A stretch of DNA of 64,000 bases, taken from contig JAFDYV010000004.1 of assembly GCA_018267275.1 (NCBI GenBank), positions 682,001 through 746,000 on the forward strand, written 5' to 3'. The translations under genes and the position numbers were made by a program. The DNA is from Bacteroidota bacterium. Lineage in GTDB: Bacteria > Bacteroidota > Bacteroidia > Cytophagales > Cyclobacteriaceae. Below, in pieces: positions 46,062 through 55,225 of the stretch (its first letter is position 1; each line of letters begins with the position of its first letter). A model generated the notes under the pieces. It was not told the origin of the DNA and ran no database searches. It saw nothing but the letters and a program-made list of their open reading frames with translations.

Positions 46062-46121
46062 CGGTGTGAAGTATTTGTTCACAAAAGCTATCGACTTTAG
46101 TTTTTTCAACGATCGGCAGAT

Positions 46122-46739
46122 ATGAACCTCAAAAGACTACACTTCTTTTCGGGATTGACTATTGCGGTGTTCATAGCGCTGCACTTATTCAATCACGGCT
46201 ACAGTATTGTGGGTGCCAACAAACACATTGAATTGATGACGACTTTGCGGCTTTTCTATCGCCATATTGTCGTGGAGTCTATTTTACTTATAGCCATTGG
46301 CATTCAAATTTATTCTGGGCTCAAACTCTTCAATGCGAAACGACATAGCGCCAATACTTTTTTTGAGAAACTACATGTTTGGACGGGACTAAACTTGGCA
46401 TTTTTCTTTGTCATTCATTTGAGTGCCGTTTTCGCAGGCCGGTTTATTCTCCGACTCGACACCAATTTTTACTTTGGCGTTGCCGGGCTCAACTCATTTC
46501 CGGCCAATTTGTTTTTTATTCCTTATTACGCACTTGCCATTCTTTCTTTTTTTGGGCATGTGGCTGCCATTCATAGCCAGAAAATGACAAAGCAAATTGT
46601 AGGCTTGACTCCCCACGCTCAAGCACGTTTGATTTTGATTTTGGGAGTTATCTCAACCGTAGCAATATTCTATGGGCTCACCAACCAATTCCATGGCGTA
46701 ACGATACCAAACGAGTATAACATACTCATCGGAAAATAA
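46122..46739 (+). CDS. Five-helix membrane protein, cytochrome-b-like His pattern
   Basis: 205 residues with five apparent membrane helices (about 8-25, 48-67, 85-105, 130-150, 170-190). His residues recur inside helices: FIALHLFNHGY, LFYRHIVVES, KLHVWTGLN, FVIHLSAVF, SFFGHVAAIH. That pattern recalls succinate dehydrogenase/fumarate reductase cytochrome b or related heme-b anchors, but no flavoprotein or Fe-S partner gene is present. Function unknown. Confidence 0.65.
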   Translation: MNLKRLHFFSGLTIAVFIALHLFNHGYSIVGANKHIELMTTLRLFYRHIVVESILLIAIGIQIYSGLKLFNAKRHSANTFFEKLHVWTGLNLAFFFVIHLSAVFAGRFILRLDTNFYFGVAGLNSFPANLFFIPYYALAILSFFGHVAAIHSQKMTKQIVGLTPHAQARLILILGVISTVAIFYGLTNQFHGVTIPNEYNILIGK

Positions 46740-46814
46740 ACGCGCGAAATCAGTAATAAAAGTTTTAAGCGCCTGTAATTCTTTCGCCTCAAACCCTACT
46801 AACTGGAAAAATGA

Positions 46815-47039
46815 ATGATGGAAAAGAAAAAATTGCTTTTTGGCAAGTATGCGCTTACGGTAGGCATTGTCGCTGGTTTTGTCTTTCTAGCAGCACTTTT
46901 TACTGTTCTCGATTCAAGTTCTGATGTTTCTGATACGATGACTTGGGTAGCGATTGCTGCCAGTTCCATGTCGGTTTTTCTATCTTCTATGGAAACGCAA
47001 AAGAAAAAATCTTGCAAAACATCAACCCCTAAAGTATGA
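46815..47039 (+). CDS. Small two-helix membrane protein
   Basis: 74 residues, two membrane segments (about 10-32 and 42-60, ALTVGIVAGFVFLAALFTVL and MTWVAIAASSMSVFLSSM) and a Lys-rich tail. No family recognised. Its stop overlaps the next start (ATGA), so the pair is co-translated. Confidence 0.6.
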   Translation: MMEKKKLLFGKYALTVGIVAGFVFLAALFTVLDSSSDVSDTMTWVAIAASSMSVFLSSMETQKKKSCKTSTPKV

Positions 47040-47416
47040 CCACAACAAAAGAAAACGTTAAACCCAAAGACCTTACTTTTAAGTACAACCGATTTCTGTA
47101 CGGAGCATTGGTGCTGCTGGGGCTTTACTTTTTGTTGTTCAAAAAAGATATTTCCACAGCCATGTCAAATTTTGGGATCGCACTAATATTCGATCCGTTT
47201 GACCAAAAAGTGCTGTGGAATAATCGTCCTGCTTACCAACAGATTTGGTTAATTTTTCACCTAAGTATTGTGTTTGGCTTGTTGGGCATTATGCTTTACA
47301 ACTGGCTGGCTCGGCAACCCCAAATTTTATCTCGTTTGTGTTCTTTTGAATGGGTTTTTGTTGGAATGCAAATAGTCTATCGAGTTTCAGAAACGAAACG
47401 TTGCATCGCCTCTTAG
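47036..47416 (+). CDS. Small membrane protein
   Basis: 126 residues with two membrane helices (FLYGALVLLGLYFLLF and IWLIFHLSIVFGLLGIMLY). Between them is ALIFDPFDQKVLWNNRPAYQ, a loop I have seen in Bacteroidota hypothetical membrane proteins. The last 30 residues look less typical and could follow a frameshift, which I cannot show. Coupled to the 74-residue protein. Confidence 0.55.
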   Translation: MTTTKENVKPKDLTFKYNRFLYGALVLLGLYFLLFKKDISTAMSNFGIALIFDPFDQKVLWNNRPAYQQIWLIFHLSIVFGLLGIMLYNWLARQPQILSRLCSFEWVFVGMQIVYRVSETKRCIAS

Positions 47417-47456
47417 CCGTAGTTTGTTGTTCGATTCCGCTAACAGGGCACATGGG

Positions 47457-48164
47457 TTAACCAAAGATTAATTTCACCAATTCCTCTTTTCGTTCTCGGC
47501 TAATGGGTATTTGCGCCTTACCCACTTCAAGCATGTTACCATCGAGTGATCGCACCTTATTTTTCGCAACCATAAATGACTTGTGAACCCTCAGAAACTG
47601 GGGTGAGGGAAGTACTAACTCCAAATTTTTAAAGGTTTCGAGGGTGATGAATGTTTTTTGTTCGGTAACTATTTTCACGTATTCTTTCAATCCCTCGATA
47701 AAAAGAATATCATCAAAAGAAATTCGGTAGAGTTTGCCGTCTGCTTTGATGGACAAGTACTGAGTATTTGTCGCTTGCGCAGTTGGTCCACTCTCTTTTC
47801 TTGATCTTATGAACTCAACGGCTTTTTGCGTGGCTTGCAAAAAACGATCAAACGAAAATGGCTTTACCAGGTAGTCTACTGCACCTAACTCAAATGCTTC
47901 GACCGCATATTCGGAATACGCAGTTGTAAAAATCGTGACTGGCCGGTACGGCAGTGTTTTTAAGAATAGATTTCCATTAATGGCGGGCATTTGAATATCC
48001 AGATAGAGCAATTCGATGGCATTTTGTTGCAGCACCTCCATTGCATCAAGCGGAGTTTTTACTTTACCCACAATGTCAATCATCGGCAACTGACCAGCAA
48101 AGGTTTCAAGAACATTCAATGCCAGGTATTCATCATCAACGAGTAGTGTCTTAATCTTATCCAT
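47457..48164 (-). CDS. LytTR-family response regulator
   Basis: 235 residues. The receiver domain has the acidic pair D10-D11 (LLVDDEYLA), phosphoacceptor D56 (LYLDIQMP) and Lys in YLVKPFSF. The C-terminal LytTR DNA-binding domain has ILFIEGLKEYVKIVT and FLRVHKSFMVAKNKV. It overlaps the upstream kinase gene by 8 nt. Typical LytR/AlgR-type regulator. Confidence 0.95.
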   Translation of the reverse strand: MDKIKTLLVDDEYLALNVLETFAGQLPMIDIVGKVKTPLDAMEVLQQNAIELLYLDIQMPAINGNLFLKTLPYRPVTIFTTAYSEYAVEAFELGAVDYLVKPFSFDRFLQATQKAVEFIRSRKESGPTAQATNTQYLSIKADGKLYRISFDDILFIEGLKEYVKIVTEQKTFITLETFKNLELVLPSPQFLRVHKSFMVAKNKVRSLDGNMLEVGKAQIPISRERKEELVKLIFG

Positions 48165-49212
48165 TGCGTTTATCTATTTCTAAAACAACTGCAAAGGTGT
48201 TCGTTTCCTCCGTGAATGTTAACGAATGACGGTTCGGATACAATAGCGCCAGTCGCTGTTTGATGTTTTCGAGGCCGATTCCTCCAGTGGCCCGCGTATG
48301 TTGAGATTGTGCATCTGTTGAATTCTTCAAGCTAACGCGAATGACTCCGTTCTTTTCTTCTAGAACAATCGAAATAAAGGCATTAGGTGCATGGTGAATG
48401 TTGCCATGCTTGAAACAATTTTCAACCAATGGGATCAGTATCATAGGCTCTATCAAAACATCTGGTGATGATAATGAAGAAGTAAACGTTATCGCAAGGG
48501 TTTTTTCACTTTTTAATTGGTTTAGCACAATCATTTTCTTGATTTGTTCGATCTCGTTTGATAATAACACATGCTCGTTTTTGCTTTCATAAAGCGCATA
48601 CCGCAACACATCTGATAGAAGTAATACCATTTCGGTTGCTTGTGGTGCTTTCCCAATTGTCAACGAATAAATGTTATTGAGGGAATTAAACAAAAAATGA
48701 GGACTTATTTGGGCTTTTAGAAAATTCAGCTGTTGTTGTTGTTGACTGAAAATGATTAGTTGATACTCCTTTTCCTTACGCGATCGATTAATCAACAAGC
48801 CATAGAATAGACTAATTGCCAAAACCATCAATGTACTGGCTCCCGAGAAGAGGTATTTCCAGCTTGCACTGATTGGGTAAGATTTCAAGTATTGACTGAG
48901 ATAAAATGAATTAACGGCAAACCGGATGCAGGTGATTGATACCATTAATGCAATTAGCAACAAAATGTAAACCAAATATTGTTGTGTTTCAATAAACCGA
49001 TTGACGAAGTAGATGTTGGTATAATAGGCTACTATCAGCGCACCCACGTTGAAGAATGAGAATGTGAGTGCATGTTCAAAAGACGTAACATTAGAAATTA
49101 AAATAGCGGTAAAAACCAGAATCACCAGCCAGGTTACGCTGTTGGTTACCCACACCAAAGGTTTATCCTTCAGCTTTTGAAATCCATCGGAAAAAAAATC
49201 AACTACATCCAA
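48157..49212 (-). CDS. LytS-type sensor histidine kinase
   Basis: 351 residues. Four or five N-terminal membrane helices (about 18-150) carry no sensor domain I recognise. The kinase domain begins LNFLKAQISPHFLFNSLNNI, with the phosphorylated His, and the ATPase domain has LIPLVENCFKHG (N box) and GGIGLENIKQRL (G box). Paired with the LytTR regulator and preceded, 5 nt away, by a barrel-like protein gene in the same direction. Confidence 0.94.
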   Translation of the reverse strand: MDVVDFFSDGFQKLKDKPLVWVTNSVTWLVILVFTAILISNVTSFEHALTFSFFNVGALIVAYYTNIYFVNRFIETQQYLVYILLLIALMVSITCIRFAVNSFYLSQYLKSYPISASWKYLFSGASTLMVLAISLFYGLLINRSRKEKEYQLIIFSQQQQQLNFLKAQISPHFLFNSLNNIYSLTIGKAPQATEMVLLLSDVLRYALYESKNEHVLLSNEIEQIKKMIVLNQLKSEKTLAITFTSSLSSPDVLIEPMILIPLVENCFKHGNIHHAPNAFISIVLEEKNGVIRVSLKNSTDAQSQHTRATGGIGLENIKQRLALLYPNRHSLTFTEETNTFAVVLEIDKRNG

Positions 49213-49217
49213 GACAT

Positions 49218-49907
49218 TTAATTTCTCCCGAATTTATAAACAAAAAAGACATTGATGCTAGGTAGGTATCCGTAATCCAGATAGGTGGTTTTAAGTTCGG
49301 CATCTACCAGGGTGCTGAGTGTTTCAAGCGCACGTTGTGGTGATTCTACATAGCTAGAGGAGGCTATTGTCTTGGCAAAACTAAATTCAGTATGAAGTTC
49401 AATTTTAGGATTTGCAAATGTGAATCTTCTGCCATACAAGATACCCACATTGTACAAATCGGAGGCAAGCGTTAAAGTGACTGGGTTTGAATTGTTCTGT
49501 CTCGGCCTTGTAGGGTAAGACGCTACTGATACGTTAAAGGCTGCCTCCACGGCACTCACAGGAGTATCGGCAGCGTTTAAATGAATCCACGAACCCAACG
49601 CGCCAACATAATTTTTTCCAAAATGATAGTTACCACCCACCTGCGTAATCACGCCAAAATTAAACGCACTGTTTAAGACATTCACAATTTCCTGCTCTAC
49701 ACCCAATGCATTCAGTAAGTTTAAAATCACCGCATCGTAAGGTTTTGTCAAGACGCCAACTTGAGCATTGGCTGACCATTTTGGATGAAAATGATAATCG
49801 TACTGAACGGCATACTGAATAGGAAACTGAGTACCGATTTTTAATGAATGCTGTGCCAACAGTGAGACGGGCAAAGTGGCAAATAGGAAGAAGAGTAGTT
49901 TATTCAT
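49218..49907 (-). CDS. Outer-membrane-barrel-like secreted protein
   Basis: 229 residues with a signal peptide (MNKLLFFLFATLPVSLLAQ). Alternating strands with aromatic ends (YAVQYDYHFHPKWSANAQVG, YGRRFTF, LHTEFSFAKT, NVFFVYKFGR) suggest an eight-stranded barrel. Its stop is 5 nt before the kinase start, so it is the first gene of a three-gene operon and may supply the signal or be the target. Confidence 0.7.
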   Translation of the reverse strand: MNKLLFFLFATLPVSLLAQHSLKIGTQFPIQYAVQYDYHFHPKWSANAQVGVLTKPYDAVILNLLNALGVEQEIVNVLNSAFNFGVITQVGGNYHFGKNYVGALGSWIHLNAADTPVSAVEAAFNVSVASYPTRPRQNNSNPVTLTLASDLYNVGILYGRRFTFANPKIELHTEFSFAKTIASSSYVESPQRALETLSTLVDAELKTTYLDYGYLPSINVFFVYKFGRN

Positions 49908-50123
49908 ATTGGTATTTAGCGGGTTAAGTATATGTTAAAATAAATTTCCCTTTCGAAAATTTAAACAAACAGACGATTTATACCTACCAATTGCACAAAC
50001 CGGATGATAATGTCTTTTGTGCAGGTCATGTACAGTATAAGGCGGTTGGTTGAAAAGCAGAATTTTCACTTAAACCTTTGGCTAACATCGCTATCTGAAA
50101 GGCCAAACAAAAATTAAAAAAAG

Positions 50124-50948
50124 ATGAAAACGAACCTATTCTTTAAACTATTTTCTGCGCTGACGCTTACAGGAATTATCCTACTGTCGTCCTGCAGCAG
50201 CGACACTGAACAAACCGCAGACACCACCAATGGCGAAAGAGCATCTGAATCAGAGGACCTTATTCAAGACGCAGTGGCTACTGCCAACGATGGCTTAGAT
50301 GGAACGATAGACGGTATTTCGAACGGAAGGAGTCAAGTTTGTGGCACCATTAGCAATAATGCAACAGCGAAAATTTTGACGGTTGATTTTGGCACGGCTG
50401 GCTGCCAGGGTGCCGATGGAAGAACAAGAAAGGGAAAAATCGACATTCTGTATGTTGGTACAGCTCCACAGAATTCTGCATCTCGAACGATTACATTTAC
50501 CAACTATTCTGTTAATAACTATTCAGTTAACGGTTCGATTACGCAATCTAATTTTCAGCGACTGTCTGCGGGAAGTTTTTCGTTCACTCTTTCAGCATCT
50601 AACCTAGCTATTGTATTGAGTGATGGCAAGACCTACACTATCAGCCAACTGCAACGCACGATTTCTACCAATTCGGGTGTTCTGCAAGATTTAACAGATG
50701 ATGTAACAACTATTACGGGTAATTCTACGCAAACAAATCCATCTGGAAATACAACAACAGTGAATATCACTTCTCCGATCACGATCAAAGGTAGCTGCAC
50801 CGTTACCGGGTTCTATTATCCAGCGTCTGGGGCGTATGATGTTATTGACGGAAAAGTTACGTATACAATAGACTGGGGAACCGGAACATGCGATAAGACT
50901 ATTTCTATTACCGCCTTTGGGAAGACTGCAATAAAAACATTGCCTTAA
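50124..50948 (+). CDS. Hypothetical lipoprotein
   Basis: 274 residues. Lipobox LLSSC, then a Ser/Glu/Asp-rich linker and a Thr/Ser-rich all-beta body (TFTNYSVNNYSVNG, FSFTLSASNLAIVL, TTTVNITSPITIKGSCTVTG). Four Cys are spaced as pairs (VCGTIS, AGCQGA, GSCTVT, GTCDKT). Surface lipoprotein of unknown function. The preceding gap (49908-50123) has only a weak CTTTGG promoter-like sequence. Confidence 0.7.
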   Translation: MKTNLFFKLFSALTLTGIILLSSCSSDTEQTADTTNGERASESEDLIQDAVATANDGLDGTIDGISNGRSQVCGTISNNATAKILTVDFGTAGCQGADGRTRKGKIDILYVGTAPQNSASRTITFTNYSVNNYSVNGSITQSNFQRLSAGSFSFTLSASNLAIVLSDGKTYTISQLQRTISTNSGVLQDLTDDVTTITGNSTQTNPSGNTTTVNITSPITIKGSCTVTGFYYPASGAYDVIDGKVTYTIDWGTGTCDKTISITAFGKTAIKTLP

Positions 50949-50959
50949 AGACAATTACC

Positions 50960-51793
50960 ATGTTTAGTGCAGATTTTTTAAATGAAAATGGCGTATTGGC
51001 TACTTGGTTGGCCAGTACGTCATTTATTTTACTTCGTTTCGTATTATTTGCGGGCGCAGCGTTTTTCATCTTCTATAAAATTTGTGTTACAGAATTATTA
51101 AAACGAAAAATCCAGCCACGTTTTCCAACATCCAAGCAATTGAAACAAGAACTACTCAATTCGGCTGTCTCAAGTGTTATTTTTGGTTTGTTCACAGTCT
51201 TTGTAATTGTGCTAAAGGTGCAAGGCCATACATTGATTTATAATGATATTTTGAAATACGGATATGGTTACTTGATATTCTCTTTGATTGCCATGATTTT
51301 TTTACATGACGCCTATTTTTACTGGATGCACCGATTGTTACATCAGCCAAAATGGTTCAAACAGATACATTTCGTTCATCATTATTCTCATAATCCTTCT
51401 CCTTGGGCTTCATTTTCGTTTCACCCACTGGAAGCCATTCTTGAGTTCGCTATTTTGCCGATTGCGGTTTTCATAATGCCGCTACACCCGCTCGTATTAT
51501 TTGCTTGGAGCATGTGGATGATTTCCTGGAATGTAATAGGCCACCTAGGCTACGAGATTTTTCCAAAGAGATTTTCAAGTTCTGTTTGGTTCAATTGGTT
51601 AAACACATCTACACATCACAATCTTCACCACGCTCACTCAAAAGGCAATTTTGGTCTTTACTTCAATTTTTGGGATAGATGGATGGGAACAAATGATTGT
51701 AGCTATCGGAAAACTTTTGATGAGGTAGTTGAGCAGCATAACATACCTACCCGGAAATTTTTCGCATCAGCAATTCGAAAGGGCCGTTCTTAA
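50960..51793 (+). CDS. Sterol desaturase / fatty acid hydroxylase family protein
   Basis: 277 residues, membrane protein. The di-iron His motifs are present: HDAYFYWMHRLLHQP, HFVHHYSHNPSPW and THHNLHHAHSKGNFG. These are standard for hydroxylases acting on lipids or carotenoids. It starts 11 nt after the lipoprotein stop, so it may be co-transcribed. Its 3' end overlaps the convergent gene by 47 nt; both C-termini look natural. Confidence 0.92.
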   Translation: MFSADFLNENGVLATWLASTSFILLRFVLFAGAAFFIFYKICVTELLKRKIQPRFPTSKQLKQELLNSAVSSVIFGLFTVFVIVLKVQGHTLIYNDILKYGYGYLIFSLIAMIFLHDAYFYWMHRLLHQPKWFKQIHFVHHYSHNPSPWASFSFHPLEAILEFAILPIAVFIMPLHPLVLFAWSMWMISWNVIGHLGYEIFPKRFSSSVWFNWLNTSTHHNLHHAHSKGNFGLYFNFWDRWMGTNDCSYRKTFDEVVEQHNIPTRKFFASAIRKGRS

Positions 51794-52832
51794 ATCGGGC
51801 CGACCAGCGTGCGCTAAATAAAACAGCCAGAAGAAAATATACAATGGAGTAAATCAGAATTGCTGAAGGAGATAGTGGTGACTGGTTAGTGACAGCGCCC
51901 ACGTATGTCTTTCCTGAAATCCAAGCGAGCACTAACATTCCCAACGTAAGTGAAAAAATGTAATGCGTTAATGTCATGCGGCCGGTGTTGGCCAAAACGG
52001 ATGCGAACTGCGTATGATGAATTTTCTCTCCAATCCAAAACGTGCAAACCAAAATTACGCAACTCAGGCTGGCAGTACTCAACAAAAAAGGTAGTGTGGG
52101 CGGCAAGTAATCGGCCGTGATATACATTTTTACAGCAGGCGATAGCGGTGCTCGTTCAGCGAAGTACCGAATGCCCTCGGTAGCGAGATAAACCACCTCG
52201 GCAATGGCAAACACTTTAATCTTCACCGATTTCTCGTTCCAGTTCAAGCGCCCCAACCACATGCCTAATAAAAAGTAAGCGATCCAAGCAAAGATTGGAT
52301 TCCAGCCATTGTAAAATGTATTGCGCAGAAATCCGGGGATCGTCCAGAAGTCAGTGTATTGAAACGTGGTAAAATCCCATCCGTTTTCAAATGGAATGGC
52401 CATTAACAAAACATGCCAGGCAATAATCGCAAATGCGGCACTCACAATGTACCACCTCTTTGGTAAAAACAACAGAAATGCAGCAATGTGCATATAGCCT
52501 CCATAAAAGTGCAAGATGTCGGCAGGCCACCAAACGTAAAGCAACAAGCCGGCAAAAAATAAAAACCATGAGCGCTTGACTACAATGCTCGTAATTTTCT
52601 TTTTCTCTATTCCATCATACTGTTGGCGATTACTCATCAGCGCTACGCCCATGCCCGCGAGTATCACGAACAGCGTGCTTGAGTTGCCGTTGAAGAGATT
52701 GAGAAAACCACTCAAACCTTCATGATTAACATGACTGCCAAACACTGTGTTAAAGTTGACAATGAACATTCCGAAAAGCGCATATGCACGCGCCAGGTCG
52801 AAGCCAATAATTCTGTTGGTTGTAGATTCCAT
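51747..52832 (-). CDS. DUF418-like membrane acyltransferase-type protein
   Basis: 361 residues from the ATG at 52832; the longer frame adds a leader. It has about nine membrane helices and opens NRIIGFDLARAYALFGMFIVNF, the typical DUF418/heparan-acetyltransferase-like start. It ends ARFKNGPFELLMRKISG, again DUF418-like. Substrate unknown. A TTTGA-N6-TCAAA dyad lies upstream. Confidence 0.82.
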   Translation of the reverse strand: MESTTNRIIGFDLARAYALFGMFIVNFNTVFGSHVNHEGLSGFLNLFNGNSSTLFVILAGMGVALMSNRQQYDGIEKKKITSIVVKRSWFLFFAGLLLYVWWPADILHFYGGYMHIAAFLLFLPKRWYIVSAAFAIIAWHVLLMAIPFENGWDFTTFQYTDFWTIPGFLRNTFYNGWNPIFAWIAYFLLGMWLGRLNWNEKSVKIKVFAIAEVVYLATEGIRYFAERAPLSPAVKMYITADYLPPTLPFLLSTASLSCVILVCTFWIGEKIHHTQFASVLANTGRMTLTHYIFSLTLGMLVLAWISGKTYVGAVTNQSPLSPSAILIYSIVYFLLAVLFSARWSARFKNGPFELLMRKISG

Positions 52833-52878
52833 GTGTTGCGATTTGTGCACAAACATGGGAGAAAGGGGTGCAGTGGAA

Positions 52879-52894
52879 TTTGATATAAGTCAAA
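52879..52894. promoter_or_regulatory. Candidate Crp/Fnr-type site (TTTGA-N6-TCAAA)
   Basis: TTTGATATAAGTCAAA, a dyad with exact 5-bp arms, 47 nt before the DUF418-like start and 63 nt past the stop of a Crp/Fnr gene on the same strand. It resembles known Fnr/HcpR-type boxes in form. Confidence 0.4.
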
Positions 52895-52956
52895 TAATCT
52901 TCAAGTCTTCCTTCAGGAGATGGTGCTATAGAACAAGGTCCTTATCCTTGCTGTGT

Positions 52957-53526
52957 TCAAATTCTTGCCCGAATGCGGCTCAATGTTTCTAATGAGATGC
53001 CCAAATAAGAAGCCAGGTAGGTCAACGGAATCTGCTGAACAAAATGAGGCTGTTGCTTTAGCAGCAGCATGTAGCGTTGGGTCGCGTCCATTGTGTGGAA
53101 CTGAAACAGTCGCGCTTCCAACCACAGTGCATAATACTCGGTCATCAACAAGTCTAATTCTAATAGTCCTTTGTGCTTTTGTTTTAGTTCTTGAAAAGCC
53201 TGGTAATTGGTAACGCTGACGGTGCAGGGTTCAATCGCCTGAATAAATTCTTTACTGGGCTGCTGCAGCGTGTAGCTTTCCAGCGATACTGCAATGTCAT
53301 CTGTAAAAAATAGTTCAGTGGTGATTTCTTTTCCATCATTTAAATAGAATTTTCGCGCCACACCGGAAACAATTTGAAATCCTGATTTACATATTTCACC
53401 TGCCTGCAGCAAGTATTCGTTCTTTTGATATTTTTTAATGTGGGTGGCATTTTCTATAGCCTCACGCGCTTTTTCATCGAGCGATGCCAGATGCTGCTGA
53501 ATTTTTGAAAGGGAATTTTCGACCAT
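52957..53526 (-). CDS. Crp/Fnr family transcriptional regulator (third)
   Basis: 189 residues. Beta-roll: NEYLLQAGEICKSGFQIVSG and FFTDDIAVSLESY. Helix-turn-helix: LTYLASYLGISLETLSRIRAR. It closely parallels the one at 40221. The next gene downstream on the same strand is the DUF418-like gene. Confidence 0.92.
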   Translation of the reverse strand: MVENSLSKIQQHLASLDEKAREAIENATHIKKYQKNEYLLQAGEICKSGFQIVSGVARKFYLNDGKEITTELFFTDDIAVSLESYTLQQPSKEFIQAIEPCTVSVTNYQAFQELKQKHKGLLELDLLMTEYYALWLEARLFQFHTMDATQRYMLLLKQQPHFVQQIPLTYLASYLGISLETLSRIRARI

Positions 53527-53548
53527 TGACCAGAACCCAAACTTTGTT

Positions 53549-54424
53549 TTACGAGATTTCCAACTCGCGATTTATGCTCTTTACTACTTCATCAATTTCA
53601 TTTGCTTGAAGCTTGATCTTTTCGAAAATAAATGTAGGTTCCAATCCAGCATCTAATTTGGAAATCTGAACCAACCCCAGCAACCTGGCAACGGGCCCTC
53701 GCAGATGGTGGGCATTGGTGTATGCATATTTGATTAATCGTTCATTCTGGAGTTGTACTTCGCGTGTCCGTTCCTCTACCATCGCTTCAAGGCGCGAATT
53801 AAGACTGTGAAGCGTTTCTTGGCTTTGGATAAGCTCTTCATTCTGCGCTTCTATTTCATTCGACTTTTCAACCAACTCAAAATTTTTATCGCGGAGAGCC
53901 GTATTCATTAAGTCGTAGCGCATCTTAATTACATAAGATGAGTAACAGATTACAAAGTAAAGTATTAAGTAAGTGATTCCGACAACGATAATACTATTGC
54001 TGCCTGTGTGCCCATAATCTGAGGGGTGGGTCACATTCCACGAAAAAACAATGATCATCGCAACGAATACAACCGCGTGTACAACGGCCAATAGTTTTCC
54101 ACGCAAAAGAACAGAAAAGCCAAAGCCAATGACCATCACAACGGCCATAGAAGTATTGGTGATGTGATCTGCAGTGATGGCTTGGTAGCACATGGCCGCA
54201 ACGGTAATGCTGCCAATGATGAGTACTGAAACTTCAAACTTTTGTTGTTTGAAGAATAGAAATGCCACAGCAATGGCAAAGCCTACGCTCGCATCAATCA
54301 TTAAAGCAGTGGCAGGCCGCTCAGATGTAAAGAAAATATCGGTGATGGTAACGATGACCTGCGTTAACAACGCGAGCCGCAGTAGCAAAAGGAGAAAGAA
54401 ATGCTCCAATGATTGTTTTTCCAT
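53549..54424 (-). CDS. Histidine-kinase-like membrane protein with DHp domain but no ATPase domain
   Basis: 291 residues. Five or six membrane helices (about 10-165), then a coiled coil (NTALRDKNFELVEKSNEIEA, QNEELIQSQETLHSLNSRLE). The C-terminus is a DHp-like helix with YTNAHHLRGPVARLLGLVQI, ending at residue 291 with no N, G1 or G2 box. The next 120 nt do not continue it in any frame. Such truncated forms occur in Cytophagales, so it may be natural rather than broken. It might act in trans with another kinase. Confidence 0.8.
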   Translation of the reverse strand: MEKQSLEHFFLLLLLRLALLTQVIVTITDIFFTSERPATALMIDASVGFAIAVAFLFFKQQKFEVSVLIIGSITVAAMCYQAITADHITNTSMAVVMVIGFGFSVLLRGKLLAVVHAVVFVAMIIVFSWNVTHPSDYGHTGSNSIIVVGITYLILYFVICYSSYVIKMRYDLMNTALRDKNFELVEKSNEIEAQNEELIQSQETLHSLNSRLEAMVEERTREVQLQNERLIKYAYTNAHHLRGPVARLLGLVQISKLDAGLEPTFIFEKIKLQANEIDEVVKSINRELEIS

Positions 54425-54679
54425 GGCTGACAGGATCTACGCAAATTTAATGTTATCCGATTACTTTGTTGATTTTCCTAATCACTTGATCAATGCGGTC
54501 GGTCAACACTCGGCTAAAACGTATTCTTAAACCAGTATAGGGGTTGGGTTTGCTGGGTTAATGAGGCGCGGGAGTTAAAGCAGCAACTGCAATTTTTGAA
54601 TCAGCCGTACCAAAGTACAGAAGCCACCTTCCGCGAAAGAAAACAAGACCTTCGACAAAACAAACCTGATTGACTTTTA

Positions 54680-54958
54680 GTTACGTGGACAAAACACGGT
54701 TTGGCACTGGCAGGCAGTTATCAGGACACCTGGAGTAAATCGGGGGCCATTGTGGCAAAAGAAGTGGGTTCAAAAATCATTGCACAAAAAATCAACGAGA
54801 AGTATTGGATGTATTTCGGTGACACCGATCTATTTATGGCTACTTCTGATGATCTTATCCGTTGGGAGCCACTAATAGAAAACGGCAAATTGAAATCTAT
54901 ACTTCGGGCAAGGCGCGGGTATTTTGACAGCCGCTTGGTGGAGAGCGGTCCTTACGCC
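54680..54958 (+). pseudogene. GH130-like glycosidase/phosphorylase, inverted middle fragment
   Basis: An open plus-strand stretch reads VTWTKHGLALAGSYQDTW, SKSGAIVAKE, KYWMYFGDTDLF, MATSDDLIRWEP and RRGYFDSRLVESGPYA. This pattern is the middle of GH130 (mannoside phosphorylase) proteins as I know them. It has a stop upstream (TGA near 54670) and no start of its own beyond a TTG. The other parts of the same gene lie on the opposite strand immediately to the right. Confidence 0.65.
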
Positions 54959-55225
54959 GGTAATCTCGTATGGCCGATCTGGCCGCAGGAAATTCTTTTC
55001 AAGCCTATCCACCAGCCGCGTGGGATCTTGAGAACATCGAACGAGATCCTTTACGATGGAACAATCAAACACACCGCTGCCGGCAGATAAAATCGGATTA
55101 AGGCTATCTACTTTTACGAATGGTATCATTGCCCAATTGGGGTAGTCTTCATCATGAAAATTGTTCTGCTGTCTTAACGAACAACCCATCAGCAGAACCG
55201 GTGCAAGCAGAAAAAACAATTTCAT
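54956..55225 (-). pseudogene. GH130-like lipoprotein, N-terminus fused to C-terminal fragment
   Basis: From the ATG at 55225 the minus strand gives MKLFFLLAPVLLMGC (lipobox), YPNWAMIPFVKVDSLNPIL and GSGVFDCSIVK. It then passes at about 55049 to QDPTRLVDRLEKNFLRPDRPYE, which belongs near the GH130 C-terminus. At about 54957 it meets the inverted middle fragment. A normal GH130 protein would need about 250 more residues between these parts, so the gene is deleted and rearranged. Confidence 0.6.

Noticed and set aside
54701-55090. An intact 129-residue gene on the plus strand
   Set aside because: Only the first 86 residues resemble GH130. The rest is antisense to the minus-strand fragment, so this is a rearranged remnant.
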